Position numbers and translations under genes: made by a program. From JABDIY01 sp963803875 (GTDB taxonomy: Bacteria > Actinomycetota > Acidimicrobiia > Acidimicrobiales > SZUA-35), in the NCBI GenBank assembly GCA_963803875.1, contig CAWDOA010000006.1:1-64000 (forward strand): 64,000 nucleotides of DNA, written 5' to 3'. The notes beneath the pieces were generated by a model that worked only from the letters and a program-made list of their open reading frames with translations, did no database searches and was not told where the DNA came from. Within the stretch, counting starts at the first letter, position 1. Each line of letters opens with the position of its first letter. Below are positions 1 to 10,700 of the stretch, piece after piece.

Positions 1-464
1 CTGTATCGAGGACCTTCACGCCATGCTGGTGGAGCGGGGCGAACTGGGTGGGGATGGCAACAAAGGACGAACAGAAAGCAGGTCTGTCCCCGACCACGGT
101 GGAAGGTTGGGTCGTCATCCGCAACCGGTTGGCGGTTGGGACGGTTCAGAGAGGGTCTGCTGGGGCGGTTTGGGAAACGACGTATCCTCGGCGCCGAAAG
201 CGTCTCGGTCTGGCCGAGGTTGAATATAATGCCCGCAACAATCCGAACGAGAGCGATCTGATGCCATCCGACATGACCGATTGTTCACGAGTTCGCCGAC
301 GGCTCGAGGCAGCCCGGAGCCGTGACCTCAGCGTTTGAACGCGACAGCTTCTGAGCGACAAGTTCAGGCGCGGTGAACCGTTGCTGAATCCTGGGGACCT
401 CGTGCCTAGCGCAGCCCCGTTCGACCGTGGAAGATGCAGGAGACCTAATCAAGGAGAAGACGCC
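1..464. other. Leading 464 bp with no supportable gene
   Basis: Open frames exist on both strands (for example + 48-338), but none has a recognisable domain, a good ribosome site or convincing codon use. The 3' end carries the AAGGAG ribosome site (451-456) of the broken reductase gene that follows. The stretch may be the tail of a gene outside the window or decayed sequence. I see no RNA gene or repeat in it. Confidence 0.4.
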
Positions 465-1446
465 GTGAGAGCTATAGTTCACGTGACGAGTACGCGGGCT
501 AGAAGTCGCCCGGCTACTCGACCTCGAGAGGCCCTTACCGATGACGACGAGACTGGTCGCCGTCAAGGTCGACTCGGCTGTGGTCTGATCCTGGTGACTG
601 GCTCCGCATGATGGGCCAACTGATTTCTTCCGTCCGAGCGTTGCGGCTTCAGAGGACCGTGGAAGCGAATTCAGGATTCGACTTCGTGGGACGGTCGAAG
701 CCTGTGGGTCCCAACGTCACCGGGTTCGCAGCCGGCGACGAGGTGTTCGGCGACGCCGCCGGCGGGAGCTGCGCCGAGTATGTCTCAGTGTCGGAAGTCA
801 AGGTGGCGGCGAAGCCGGTCAACATCACCCTGGCCCAAGCCGCCGTTGTAGCGGTCTCGGGAACAACGGCGCTTCGAGGTCTTCGGGACGCCGGTGACCT
901 CAAGCCGGGTCAACACGTCTTGATCAATGGGGCGTCTGGGGGAGTCGGAACATTCGCGGTGCAGATCGCCAAGGCTCTTGGGGCGCACGTGACCGGCGTG
1001 TGCAGCACGGGAAACGCTGAACTGGTTCGATCGATCGGCGCCGATCATGTGATCGACTACACAACCGACGACTTCACCGAGGGCGGTGCCCGCTACGACC
1101 TCATCCTCGACAACGTGGCCAACCACTCCTTGGCCGACTGCAGACGTGCCCTGATCCGCGGACGGCAAGCTGCTCACCAACAACGGCACCTCGGGCAGTC
1201 GATGGATCGGCCCGCTGGGTCGAATGGCTGCTGCTGCCGCGTGCTGTCGGTTTCTCGGTGCCAACGCAGGGCCGGCTGTTTCACGCGCCGGTCAGGAAAC
1301 AGGATCTTCTCGATCTCAAGGACATGATCGAAGCGGGCCAGGTGGTGCCGGGTTATCGACCAGACCTTTGGCCTGGCCGAGACGTCGAAGGCGATGCGTG
1401 TGGTTGGCCAGGGCCACGCCCGTGGCAAGGTGTCGATCACTATTTG
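465..1446 (+). pseudogene. Broken MDR-family NAD(P)H:quinone reductase / zinc-independent alcohol dehydrogenase
   Basis: A medium-chain dehydrogenase/reductase of the quinone-oxidoreductase type can be pieced together from several frames. The GTG at 465, behind AAGGAG, opens with RAIVH. Fragments of the GroES-like domain follow (LTDDDE, VAVKVDS, GDWLRMMGQ), then GFDFVGR, GPNVTGFAAGDEVFG and the Rossmann nucleotide-binding loop GASGGVGTFAVQIAKALGA at about 930-990. The C-terminal part needs frame changes near 1150, 1250 and 1350; for example one extra G at about 1357 separates QVVP from VIDQTFGLAETSKAMRV. The reconstructed length of about 325 residues is normal for the family. At least five shifts plus apparent internal stops before 608 make it non-functional as written. 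Sequencing indels may explain some of these but probably not all. Confidence 0.75.
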
Positions 1447-1454
1447 ACCCCAGA

Positions 1455-1486
1455 GTGTTGTGGATACTGAGCGTTGTGGATACTGC
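1455..1486. repeat. Two tandem copies of a 16-bp unit
   Basis: The sequence GTTGTGGATACTG occurs twice, 16 bp apart, in the gap between the converging reductase remnant and the sugar-kinase gene. It is probably a small slippage duplication. Confidence 0.6.
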
Positions 1487-1490
1487 GCGT

Positions 1491-2740
1491 CTATTCAGCG
1501 GCTGTGAGTCCTATGGCCCGACCGGCCAGCAGAGCGGCCCCCAGGCTGGTGGCCTCGGCCACGTCGGGAACGTCGATCGGGCGGCCGCCGATCTCGCGTT
1601 TGCGGCGCATCAGCCGGGCGTTGCGGACCCCACCGCCGGTGGCGGTATGGCGCACGGCGCGGTCCACCCCCGCCGCGGCGAGCAGAGTGTCGATGAGGGC
1701 CTGACTGTCGACGGCCACCGAATCGATCACTTCCTGCACCGGACCGGCATTGTCGGCCCGTCGGTTGAACTCGTCCCAGTCCAGTCCGAGTTGTCGACGC
1801 AGCGCATCGATACGACCTCCACCCTGGGGCAGACCAACCATGGCATAGGTCCGGCCCGCCACCACATGGGCTCCCTGGGCGATCTGGGCGGCGGCGAGGT
1901 GCCCCCCGGTCTCCAATCCTTCGGTGACCAGGAAGAGCGCCTCCGCTGTGCCGATCGAATCGAGCAGGTGGCCGGGTTCTGTGACCCCCAGTGCGTAGGC
2001 AGCGCACACGTGATCCTGGCCGCCGCTCACCACGGGGAGGCCTACCGGCAGGCCGGTCTCGGCGCTCCCATCGACGTGAACCGTCCCGACCACCTCACCG
2101 CTGGGGACGAGCTCGCCCAGCATCGAAGCGGGGATGTCGATCAGGTCGAGCAGCTCGTCTGACCATCGTCGGGCAGCAAGGTCGAACACCATCGTCCGTA
2201 GACGCCAAGGAGTGGTCGGTCACGATGGCGCCACACAGGCGATGGACTGCCCAGTCGGCGATGTTGAGCCAGTGGCGGGTGGCAGCCCAGGCATCGGGGG
2301 CATGCTGGCGGATCCACAACAGTTTCGGCATCCCGAACTTCGCGAGCACTGGCAGGCCGGTGATCGCGGTGGTGCGTTGTTCGCCGAGGTTGTCGGCCCA
2401 CCAGGTGGCCTGTTCGTGAGTCCTTCCGTCGAACCAGGCGATCACGGGGTGGGTGGGCCGCCCGTGTTCGTCGATGGGTACACCCGATTCGCCCATGGAC
2501 GTGCAGCAGATAGCGGCTGCCGTGTAGCCCAGAGCGTTCGAGTTGGTCGGCCACCCGGCCCAACACGGTCGCACACGCCTGCCAGAGTTCGTTGGCGTCG
2601 TACTCAGCCCGGTCGTCGATCCGGTGAGTCGGCGTCGGCACGATGGCTTTTGCCCGCTCCGTTCGGTCGGGGGTGAACGCCACCGCCTTCACACCGGTGG
2701 TTCCGATGTCGAGGCCGATCAGAACGTCCATCAGTGTCAC
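1491..2740 (-). pseudogene. FGGY-family carbohydrate kinase (xylulokinase-like), two frameshifts
   Basis: The N-terminus LIGLDIGTTGVKAVAF is the phosphate-1 motif of FGGY sugar kinases. The middle part (GRPTHPVIAWFDGRTHEQA, PKLLWIRQHAPD) and the C-terminal domain (SGGQDHVCAAYALGV, then ATGGGVRNARLM) are typical of xylulokinase/gluconokinase relatives that phosphorylate a pentose or related polyol with ATP. Three frames must be joined, with shifts near 2510 and 2190; joined, the product is about 415 residues, a little short for the family (about 480-500). The gene begins 24 bp beyond the end of the bkd E2 gene in the same direction and could be read from that operon. The sugar cannot be assigned. 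The absence of substitution-type stops makes sequencing indels a fair explanation. Confidence 0.75.
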
Positions 2741-2764
2741 CGTATTCGCTTTCTCTGCAACGCC

Positions 2765-3997
2765 TCAGGAGTCGGTGAGGAAGAGGAGCGCAGGCGTTTC
2801 GAGGAGACGTTTGACAGCTGCGACGTACGTGGCCGCATCCCAACCGTCGACCATTCGGTGGTCGAAACTCGATGACAGGTTCATCACCTGTCGTGGTTGG
2901 AAGGCGCCATCGCGCCACACCGGGCGGGTCTCGATCTTGTTGACCCCGATGATTGCCACCTCGGGAGGATTGATGATCGGCGTTGTCGCCACGCCACCCA
3001 GAGCGCCCAACGAGGTGATCGTGATGGTCGAACCGGTGAGTTCTTGGAGCGTGGCCGATCCGGAGCGGGCCGCCGCCGTGACGCGACTGATCTCGGTGGC
3101 CAGACCCCAGATGCCGCGGCCCTCGCAGTGGCGCACCACCGGGACCCGCAAGCCATCGTCGGTCTGGGTGGCGATACCGATGTGTACGGCGTCGAAGGTG
3201 GTGAGTATTTCGGACCCATGGTCATAGTGGGCGTTGACCCCCGGCTGGTCGGCGATTGCGGTCGCCATCGCCCGGGCCAGAAACGGCAGGATCGTAAGCC
3301 GCACACCACGTTCATCGGACTGGGTGTTCAGCTCGGCCCGCAACCGTTCGAGTTCGGTGACGTCGACGTCGTCCACATAGGTGATGTGGGGGATGGTGCT
3401 CCATGCATTCGACAACCGTTCTGCGATTCGACGGCGAACGCCGCGCACCGGTACAGCCTTCCCCTCGGCCGACGCCGTGGCCAGCGGGGCAGTGGTGGGG
3501 GACGTGGCCCCGCCGCTCAGCGCACGGTCGAGGTCTTCGTGCATCACGCGTCCATCCGGTCCGCTTCCCACGACGGTGTTGAGATCGAGTCCCCGTTCGC
3601 TGGCCCGGGCCCGCACCGCCGGCGCTGCGATCGGGCGCTCACCCGCACCTTGCCGTGGCGCAGGTTCGGTCGGCGATTGGAGCTCCGGCACCGGTTCAGG
3701 ATCTGATCCAGGTTGCGGCTGGGGCTGGTCAGCGGTTGGTTCGTCAGGTACGGCGTGGTCGGTTTCGAACCCGATCAGGTCGCCACCAACAGCCAGTAGA
3801 TCACCGGGCTCGCCGTGCAAAACGACCACCTGACCGGCGACCGGTGCTGATATCTCGACCGAGGCCTTGTCGGTGAGGACCTCGGCGATCACCGTGTCGG
3901 GGGTGACCTGATCGCCGACACCGACCATCCACTCCACCAGCTCTGCTTCGGCCACACCCTCACCAACGTCGGGAACCTTCATGTCGAAGCGGCTCAC
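2765..3997 (-). CDS. bkdC: Branched-chain alpha-keto acid dehydrogenase E2 (dihydrolipoyl acyltransferase)
   Basis: This is the acyltransferase core of the branched-chain 2-oxoacid dehydrogenase complex, which moves the acyl group from E1 via lipoyl-lysine to CoA in the cytoplasm. The 410-residue protein has one lipoyl domain (residues about 5-80, lipoyl Lys in LTDKASVEI), a Pro/Gln-rich linker, a peripheral-subunit-binding domain (APAVRARASERGLDLNTV, about 145-180) and the catalytic domain with the active-site HRMVDG near the C-terminus (SFDHRMVDGWDA). The GTG at 3997 overlaps the stop of the E1beta gene (GTGA), which implies translational coupling; an ATG five codons in (3982) is the alternative. 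Having a single lipoyl domain fits bacterial BKD better than PDH. No E3 (lipoamide dehydrogenase) gene lies in the window. Confidence 0.93.
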   Translation of the reverse strand: MSRFDMKVPDVGEGVAEAELVEWMVGVGDQVTPDTVIAEVLTDKASVEISAPVAGQVVVLHGEPGDLLAVGGDLIGFETDHAVPDEPTADQPQPQPGSDPEPVPELQSPTEPAPRQGAGERPIAAPAVRARASERGLDLNTVVGSGPDGRVMHEDLDRALSGGATSPTTAPLATASAEGKAVPVRGVRRRIAERLSNAWSTIPHITYVDDVDVTELERLRAELNTQSDERGVRLTILPFLARAMATAIADQPGVNAHYDHGSEILTTFDAVHIGIATQTDDGLRVPVVRHCEGRGIWGLATEISRVTAAARSGSATLQELTGSTITITSLGALGGVATTPIINPPEVAIIGVNKIETRPVWRDGAFQPRQVMNLSSSFDHRMVDGWDAATYVAAVKRLLETPALLFLTDS

Positions 3998-5007
3998 GGT
4001 TTCATCACGTCCCGCATCGCCGCCCCGACCCGCTGGGGGCCGGGGAAGTAGGACCATTCGTGAGCGTGGGGGTACGGGGTATCCCATCCACATACCCGCA
4101 GTATGGGTGCCTCCAGATGGAACAGGCATCGTTCCTGCACAGTGGCGCTCAGCTCGGCACCGAAGCCGGAGGTGAGGGTTGCCTCGTGGACCACGAGGCA
4201 ACGACCGGTCTTGCGCACCGACTGCACGATCGCATCCACATCGAGAGGTAGCAGGGTCCGGAGGTCGATGATCTCGGCGTCGATGCCCTGCTCCTCGGCC
4301 GCAGCCTGGGCCACGTGCACGAGCGTGCCGTACGCCAGAACGGTGAGATCGCTTCCTTCCCGATGGACCCGAGCCTTCCCGATCTCGATCGAGTAGAAAC
4401 CGTCGGGTACCTCGCCCAGCGGATGTTTGGACCACGGCACGATCGGCCGGTCGGGGTGACCGTCGAAGGGGCCGTTGTACACCCGCTTGGGTTCGAGGAA
4501 GATCACCGGATCGTCGTCTTCGATGGCGGCGATCAGCAGGCCCTTGGCGTCGTAGGGGTTGGATGCCACGACGGTTTTCAAACCGGCGACGTGGGTGAAC
4601 AATGCCTCGGGACTTTGTGAGTGGGTTTGTCCGCCATAGATGCCACCGCCGGTCGGCATCCGCACCACCAGCGGTGCCGTGAAGTCGCCTGCCGAGCGAT
4701 GTCGCAACCGCGCCGCTTCGGAAACGATCTGGTCATACGCCGGGTACATGTAGTCGGCGAACTGGATTTCGACACACGGTCGAAGCCCGTAGGCGGCCAT
4801 CCCGACGGCCGTCCCGACGATGCCCGCTTCGCTGATCGGGGTGTCGAAACACCGATGGTCTCCGAATCGCTCTTGCAGTCCCTGGGTGCAACGGAACACG
4901 CCACCGAAGTACCCGACGTCCTCGCCGAACACGACCACCCTGTCGTCGCGTTCCATGGCGATCACATGGGCGTCGCGGATCGCTTCGATCATCGTCATCG
5001 CCGTCAC
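3994..5007 (-). CDS. bkdB: Branched-chain alpha-keto acid dehydrogenase E1 beta subunit
   Basis: The 337-residue beta half of the thiamine-diphosphate E1 component pairs with the upstream alpha subunit to decarboxylate branched-chain 2-oxoacids and acylate E2. The pattern VVVFGEDVGYFGGVFRCTQGL, split at GEDVG and FGGVFR, is characteristic of the BKD type. RMPTGGGIYGGQTHSQSPE and the C-terminal transketolase domain (DAEIIDLRTLLPLD) are all present, and length is normal. The GTG start at 5007 overlaps the E1alpha stop (GTGA), and the next gene is coupled in the same way, so E1alpha, E1beta and E2 form a tight operon. Pyruvate dehydrogenase E1beta is less likely given the FRCT motif. Confidence 0.94.
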   Translation of the reverse strand: MTAMTMIEAIRDAHVIAMERDDRVVVFGEDVGYFGGVFRCTQGLQERFGDHRCFDTPISEAGIVGTAVGMAAYGLRPCVEIQFADYMYPAYDQIVSEAARLRHRSAGDFTAPLVVRMPTGGGIYGGQTHSQSPEALFTHVAGLKTVVASNPYDAKGLLIAAIEDDDPVIFLEPKRVYNGPFDGHPDRPIVPWSKHPLGEVPDGFYSIEIGKARVHREGSDLTVLAYGTLVHVAQAAAEEQGIDAEIIDLRTLLPLDVDAIVQSVRKTGRCLVVHEATLTSGFGAELSATVQERCLFHLEAPILRVCGWDTPYPHAHEWSYFPGPQRVGAAMRDVMKP

Positions 5008-6254
5008 GACAGCTCACCCAACCGATCGCGCTGCTCACGAAGATGTGGTGGCAGCACCGCATACACGTCATCGAACATCGTGAGCGCACTACCGACGTCG
5101 CCGGTCTTCACCGACCCGTGCGCATCGGCTTCGGCGAAGGCTTCGGCCACCTGGGTATCAACCTCGAGTTGAAGAGCGTCATGGCGTTCGTCATTCCATT
5201 CACCGATGAACTCGAGATGTTGTCGCAGCCGCTGCACCGGATCACCGAGGGGGAAGTTCTCGGCTTCGTCGGGCGGTTTGTAGACCGACGGGTCATCGGA
5301 GGTGGAGTGGGCACCAAGTCGGAGCGTGACCCATTCGATCAGGGTGGGACCGAGATTGGTTCGGGCTCGCTCAGCGGCCCACTGCGATGCCGCATACACC
5401 GCCAAATAGTCGTTCCCGTCCACCCGCAGCGCCGGGATACTGAATCCGTAGCCGCGGTCGGCGAAGGTTGCCGAGGCGCCTCGAGCGAAGTCCTCGGGGG
5501 TGGAGATGGCCCACTGGTTGTTCACGATGTTGAGGATGACCGGCGCCTGATAGGTCGATGCGAAAACGAGCGCAGCGTGGAAATCGGACTCGGCCGTGGC
5601 CCCCTCACCGATCCAGGCGGATGCGATTTCGGTGCCGCCGCTCAGCGCAGATGCCATCGCCCACCCGACCGCCTGGATGTATTGGGTTGCCAGGTTGCCC
5701 GAGATCGAGAAGAAGCCGTGCGACTTCGACGAGTACATGACAGGCAACTGCCGTCCGTGCAGCGGGTCGAAGGAGTTCGACAGCACCTGGTTCATCATCG
5801 TGACGATCGGATATCCGGCGGAGATCAGGAGTCCCTGCTGCCGGTAGGTGGGGAAGTGCATGTCGCCGGGCCGCAGTGCCCGCTGCTGCCCACAGGCGAT
5901 CGCTTCCTCACCCAGGCAGCGCATGTAGAACGAGATCTTGCCCTGGCGGTGGGCTTTGAGCAGCCGGGCGTCGAAGCTGCGCACCAGCATCATGTTCCGT
6001 AGACCCAGCCGTTTCTCCTCCACCGACAGGTCGGGCACCCACTGGCCAACCGCCCGACCGTCGTCGTCGAGAACCCGAACCAGCTGTTTGCGCATCAGCG
6101 CAACCCGCTCCACCTTCTCGTTGAGCGCCGGTTTGGCCATCTCACCGGCCGCGCTGATGTAGAGGACCTGATCGGGCGGGCGCTGGCCCCGCGCCGGATG
6201 TGGAATCTGGAGTTGCAACGCTGTCTGGGTCTGGTCGTCGTTGTTGTTCGTCAT
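5004..6254 (-). CDS. bkdA: Branched-chain alpha-keto acid dehydrogenase E1 alpha subunit
   Basis: This is the thiamine-diphosphate-binding alpha subunit of the BKD E1 decarboxylase, first gene of the three-gene operon. I chose the ATG at 6254 (MTNNNDDQ), which follows AGAGGACGG, over a longer frame that runs into the divergent gene; the product is 416 residues. KISFYMRCLGEEA and HFPTYRQQGLL are BKD-type signatures. The TPP/Mg motif GEGATAESDFHAALVF followed by NNQWAIS lies in the middle third, and a phosphorylation-loop-like SYRLGAHSTSDD equivalent (LRLGAHSTSDDPSVY) follows. The pathway is Val/Leu/Ile catabolism or branched-chain acyl-CoA supply for fatty acids. About 108 bp separate it from the divergent alkC gene. 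Confidence 0.94.
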   Translation of the reverse strand: MTNNNDDQTQTALQLQIPHPARGQRPPDQVLYISAAGEMAKPALNEKVERVALMRKQLVRVLDDDGRAVGQWVPDLSVEEKRLGLRNMMLVRSFDARLLKAHRQGKISFYMRCLGEEAIACGQQRALRPGDMHFPTYRQQGLLISAGYPIVTMMNQVLSNSFDPLHGRQLPVMYSSKSHGFFSISGNLATQYIQAVGWAMASALSGGTEIASAWIGEGATAESDFHAALVFASTYQAPVILNIVNNQWAISTPEDFARGASATFADRGYGFSIPALRVDGNDYLAVYAASQWAAERARTNLGPTLIEWVTLRLGAHSTSDDPSVYKPPDEAENFPLGDPVQRLRQHLEFIGEWNDERHDALQLEVDTQVAEAFAEADAHGSVKTGDVGSALTMFDDVYAVLPPHLREQRDRLGELS

Positions 6255-6362
6255 CGAATCCCGTCCTCTGGATCTCAGACTAGGTGTAACACACTGCTGG
6301 TGCGGGCTCCCTGTTGCCGACCCCTCTTGCGGGCTGGTCTGAACCCTGACCACACTGACTGT

Positions 6363-7514
6363 GTGGCTGAGCCTCTGAAGAACATGTTCGGTCCCGAGAT
6401 GGTGCACCGCACGGCGTCAGCAATCGCCGCGGTGTACCACGATTTCGATGGCGCCGGTTTCACCGCGGTTGCGCTCGACGGTTTCGAGGATCTGGAGTTG
6501 ACACCGCGTTGCCGGCAGATCGCCGCGAGCTTGGCACAGTTCCTTCCCGCTGACCGCCGGCGGGCGATCGACATCCTGGTCGATTCTCTGGGTCCCGAAC
6601 TCCCGAACTGTGACCCCGGTGACGCTCCGCCCTCGGAAGATCCCTACACAGACGCCAACCCGATGTCGGGCTTCATGTACATCTCGTACGGGTACTTCTT
6701 GGCCGACCACGGTGGCGACCACTTCGATGCGGTCATCCGGGCCAACTACGAGATCACCAAACGGGCAACCGCTGAGTTCAGCATCCGCACGCCATTGCGG
6801 GATCACACCGACGCCACGCTTCAGGTGCTGAAGGATTGGGCGGTGGATGACAACGTCCACGTCCGCCGTTGCGTCTCCGAAGGCACTCGACCGCGATTGC
6901 CGTGGTCGTTCCGACTGAAGGTGTTCCAGGACGATCCGACGCCGGTGATCGAACTCCTCGAACTACTGAAGGACGATCCCGTGGAGTACGTCCGCCGGTC
7001 GGTAGCGAACAACCTCAACGACATTGCCAAGGACCACCCGGAGAGGGTGGTGGAAGTGGCGAGACGGTGGTGGGCCGATGGCGACGAAAATCGTCGCCGG
7101 CTTGTGCGCCATGGTTTGCGCACATTGGTCAAAGCCGGTGATTCGGGAGCCCTCGACGTGCTTGGATTCGGCGCCACCTCCCCGGCTCGGATAGCGGCAG
7201 TTTCGATCTCTCCAGACACCGTTGCGGTCGGCGACAAGGTGAAGTTCGCCATCACGATCGAGAATCCCAGCGCCGAATCGTGCGCTGCGCTGGTGGATCT
7301 ACGGCTGCACTTCGTGAAAGCCAACGGCTCCACCAGTCCCAAGGTGTTCAAGGGCGCAGAGTTGACGCTTGAAGGCGGCGAGTCGGCGGTCGTCTCCAAG
7401 ACCGTGTCTGTGGCCCAGCACTCAACGCGGCAGCACTATCCGGGTGAACACACCGTTGAGGTGATGATCAATGGCACCGCCCACCCGGTTGGTTCGTTCA
7501 CGATCACGCAGTGA
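6363..7514 (+). CDS. alkC: AlkC-type DNA alkylation-repair glycosylase
   Basis: This 383-residue protein resembles AlkC, a HEAT-repeat DNA glycosylase that removes positively charged methylated bases such as 3-methyladenine and 3-methylcytosine without base flipping. The GTG at 6363 is chosen because the resulting N-terminus VAEPLKNMFGPEMV matches the conserved AlkC start. HEAT-like helices follow (RTPLRDHTDATLQVLKDWA, DDPVEYVRRSVANNLNDIAK). The last 100 residues form a beta-rich Ig-like domain (SISPDTVAVGDKVKFAITIE to PGEHTVEVMINGTAHPVG), which is known in AlkC and contacts DNA. It is divergent from the bkd operon and followed by a copy of the 82-bp palindromic repeat. Assignment to AlkC rather than AlkD rests on the start motif and the Ig domain. 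Confidence 0.88.
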   Translation: MAEPLKNMFGPEMVHRTASAIAAVYHDFDGAGFTAVALDGFEDLELTPRCRQIAASLAQFLPADRRRAIDILVDSLGPELPNCDPGDAPPSEDPYTDANPMSGFMYISYGYFLADHGGDHFDAVIRANYEITKRATAEFSIRTPLRDHTDATLQVLKDWAVDDNVHVRRCVSEGTRPRLPWSFRLKVFQDDPTPVIELLELLKDDPVEYVRRSVANNLNDIAKDHPERVVEVARRWWADGDENRRRLVRHGLRTLVKAGDSGALDVLGFGATSPARIAAVSISPDTVAVGDKVKFAITIENPSAESCAALVDLRLHFVKANGSTSPKVFKGAELTLEGGESAVVSKTVSVAQHSTRQHYPGEHTVEVMINGTAHPVGSFTITQ

Positions 7515-7542
7515 TCGTGGGTCGGAGGTAGCGTTCCCCGGC

Positions 7543-7625
7543 CCGAAATCCCTGGTGATAGCCACAAACAGCGTTTCTGCCATTGCTGTAGCCACACTGG
7601 ATGTGGCTCTCCACAGGAATTTGGG
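7543..7625 (+). repeat. Palindromic repeat family, copy A
   Basis: The first of five about 82-bp intergenic repeats. The arms are AAATCCCTGGTGATAGCCAC and, at the right end, GTGGCTCTCCACAGGAATTT. Between them are the conserved TTTCTGCC and a second AGCCACAC hairpin. It lies 28 bp after the alkC stop. Other copies: 23241, 26239, 50026 and 57872. Confidence 0.85.
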
Positions 7626-7689
7626 GGAAGGGGTCGTGTCGGGGGGAAAGCACTCGTTGTTGCAGCAGCCACATTAGGCTCGCTGCCAC

Positions 7690-7731
7690 CTTGACCCTTT
7701 CTTGAGAACCGCCAGAGCCTGACCCTATTTC
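7690..7731 (+). promoter_or_regulatory. CTTGA-N6-CTTGAG direct-repeat promoter element 1
   Basis: CTTGACCCTTTCTTGAG (7690-7706) has two CTTGA half-sites 11 bp apart. The distal TTGAGA could serve as a -35 with TATTTC (7726) about 18 bp downstream as -10. Half-sites with an 11-bp period are the usual target form of OmpR/PhoB-type regulators. Matching elements lie at 12604 and 14629. Confidence 0.65.
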
Positions 7732-7753
7732 GCGAGCTGAAGCTAGAAATCAT

Positions 7754-10700
7754 ATGCAAAAGCGGGCGACTACCTCTCCACCACTGCGGCTGACACTCGC
7801 CATCGCCGCACTCACCCACGGTGCCCTGCTGCTGATGGGGAGTTTCCAGAAGACATACGACGCGTATGTCCACATGTTCTTCGCCAATCACTACGCCCAG
7901 GACTGGTTCAGTACATGGGACACCCGTTGGTATACCGGATTCACGGTCACCAGCTATCCGCCCGGAAGCCATCAGCTCATGGCCCTGCTGTCGCGTGCGA
8001 TCGGACTCGAACCGGCCTTCGTCGTCGTTCAGATGGCATCGGTGCTCATCCTGGCGATCGGCGTCAAACGGTTCTCCCGTATTTGGGTTTCGGAGTCAGC
8101 AGCCAACTGGGCGGCGCTGTTGCTGGTGCTGTCCACCTCGATCGCCGAAGCCGTGCACGTGTTCGGTCAGCTGCCGACAACGTTCTCGTTGGGTTTGCTT
8201 CTGAATGCGCTCCCGTTCATCAACCGTTGGTTGGTTGAGGGGCACCGCCCGTCGTTGCTGGTGGGGCTGGCAACGGTGGCGGCGACGACCGGCGGTCATC
8301 ACGTCACCGTTCTGTTCGGCTCGGTGTTCTTCCTGGGCCCCATCGTGGCCAGAGCGCTGTTGGACCAAGCTCGCATACCCGTCGACGGGGAGGTGGAGGG
8401 CCACTACCGGTTCGTGAGTCCGGGTCACTGGTGGCCGCTGATGGCTCGGCGAATCTCCCGGGTCATTCCGTTCACCATCCGGCTGGGCATCGTCGGTTTT
8501 GCGATGTTGGCAACGCTTGTTCTGGTGGTGCTGCCCTATTGGCTGTGGAGCGCGTCGGACCCGATCTCTCAGGTGCCGATCCCGCACTCGTCACGAGACA
8601 ACTTCCTCGACAACCCCAATGCCGGCCTGGTCTTCTTTCTCGTGCCGTGGGGACCACTGCTGCTGATGGCGCCCATCCTGGTCCTTCGAGAGGTCCGCAC
8701 CAGGCGCTGGCCACTGGCGGCATCGGTTGGTTTGTTAGCCCTGTTGGGGACCGGCGGCACTACTCCCATCCCCAAGCTGCTCCTCGGGGGAGCATTCGAC
8801 ATCCTCACCCTCGACCGGTTCACGCTGTGGGCCACCATCGCCATCCTCCCGCTGGCCGGTCGGTTCGCAGCCAACCTCGCCGGCGCGACGGCGTCGCGGA
8901 AAATGGACGTACTCCGTGTGAGTTTGGGCGTCGTGTTGGCGGCATCGTTCCTTTTCGCGGCCACGCTCGGTCGGTTCCGGCCGCTACAGCCCGACTCCAT
9001 CGACCCGGCGCCGATCACCGAGTTCCTCGAACGAGACCAACACGACCGCTGGCGTTATCTGGCTCTCGGGTTCGGTGACCAGATGGCCCGGGTCAGCGCT
9101 CAGACCGCGGCAACGACGCCCGATGGCAACTATCACTCGGTTCGTCGGTTGCCAGAGCTCGTGAGCAGACCGGTCGAGCGGCTCGAGGGTGCCAAGTTCA
9201 GAGGGATCCGGGGAATCGGATCGTTGCAGCAGTTCTTGACAACACCGGAGCGTTACAACCTGAAGTTCGTCTTCTCCAACGACGAGTTCTATGACCCGCT
9301 GCTCAGCGCCAGCGGCTGGCACCGTCTCGGCCCGTTGCGAAACAACATCATGGTGTGGGAACGGGGCGACGTTCCACCACTTCCGCCGGTGCTCACCGTG
9401 AAAGAAATCCCCTGGTGGCAGAGGCTCATGTGGTCGACGCTGCCCATGACCGGCGTCCTGGCCGCCATCATCACCCAAACCTGGGCGGCGGTTGGTGGTG
9501 GGCCGCGCCGACGTCGCGCTCCGTTCGCTCATTCGGCGCTGCCCCGCTTCCGGAAGGCCCTCAGGAACGCCCAGAACTCGTTGAAACCGGTTTCGGTGAA
9601 CATCCCCTCCGTATGGAACGTGCCCACCCTGCCGCTTCGAGCCCGACAGCTCGGCTACGCGTTGTGGGCCGCCACGTTCCTGTATCTGGCGGTCGGGGTG
9701 GTGCAAGAGCTCAACCCCACACCACGAAACGAACCGGCCGCCCAGGTTGTCGCCTACTACGACGACCTGGACTTCAAGCGGTACGAACAAGCGTGGAACC
9801 GCCTGGACCCGGCAACCCGACCGTCCAAAGAGCAGTTCGACCTCGACCGGTCGGTCACCGATGGGCTGGTCGCCGGCTACGCCAAGTTGGATTCGATCGT
9901 CGTCACCGGCGTGGAGATGACCGACGACGACGTTGCCGAGGTCACCGTTGACCTGGAGTATTTGACCTCGGTTGAGAGTTATGACTTCTCCACCTCACAT
10001 CTGGTTGTCAACCGGTCCGGCCGGTGGTTCGTGGAGCCCGAGTACCGGGTGGACACTGTCCCCAGCCAACAGTTCATCCGTCGCACCACCGTGGACTACC
10101 TCGACCTGGGCCGGCGACTCCAGACCACCGGACCGACCGACTACAACGACGTTCTGGACCGACCCCGGGTGGAGTTCCTCGACGCCCGCGTGGTGCAGGT
10201 GGGAACTCGCTGGCACATCGTCGGTCAGATCACCAACGTCGACGTCGACCCGGCCGATCTCACGATTACGGGAACCCTGCTCGACTCCGACGGCGCGCCG
10301 ATGGCGTCCTACGCCGCCGGCCAAGCGTCGGTACTCAAGGTCCTGCCCGGCGAGACCGTCCCGTTCCGGGTTGACTTCGAGGGTGTCGCCGGTGCCATCG
10401 CCGGGACCGACCTCACCGGCCCCGAGTTCAACCCCGACGCCGTCACCGAAATCGTTCTCGACGAACCGGTCGCCTCGTACGAACTGTCGGTGAAAGCACT
10501 GGTCACCGGCCGCAACCTGGAGCGGCTGGCCCCGACCCAGCTGCAGTTGGATTCAGGACAACTCAACGGCCGAATCCAAAACGACCTCACTGCCACTGCC
10601 ACGATCCCCCGAATGGTGGTGGCGCAACTGGTGGACGGCGAGGTGGCGTGGGTGGACGTCGAATACGTTCCTGTCGCAATTCGACCCCAACGCAGTGCCG

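Noticed and set aside
48..338. 96-codon plus-strand ORF at the window start
   Set aside because: No recognisable motif, poor ribosome site and overlapping open frames on both strands.
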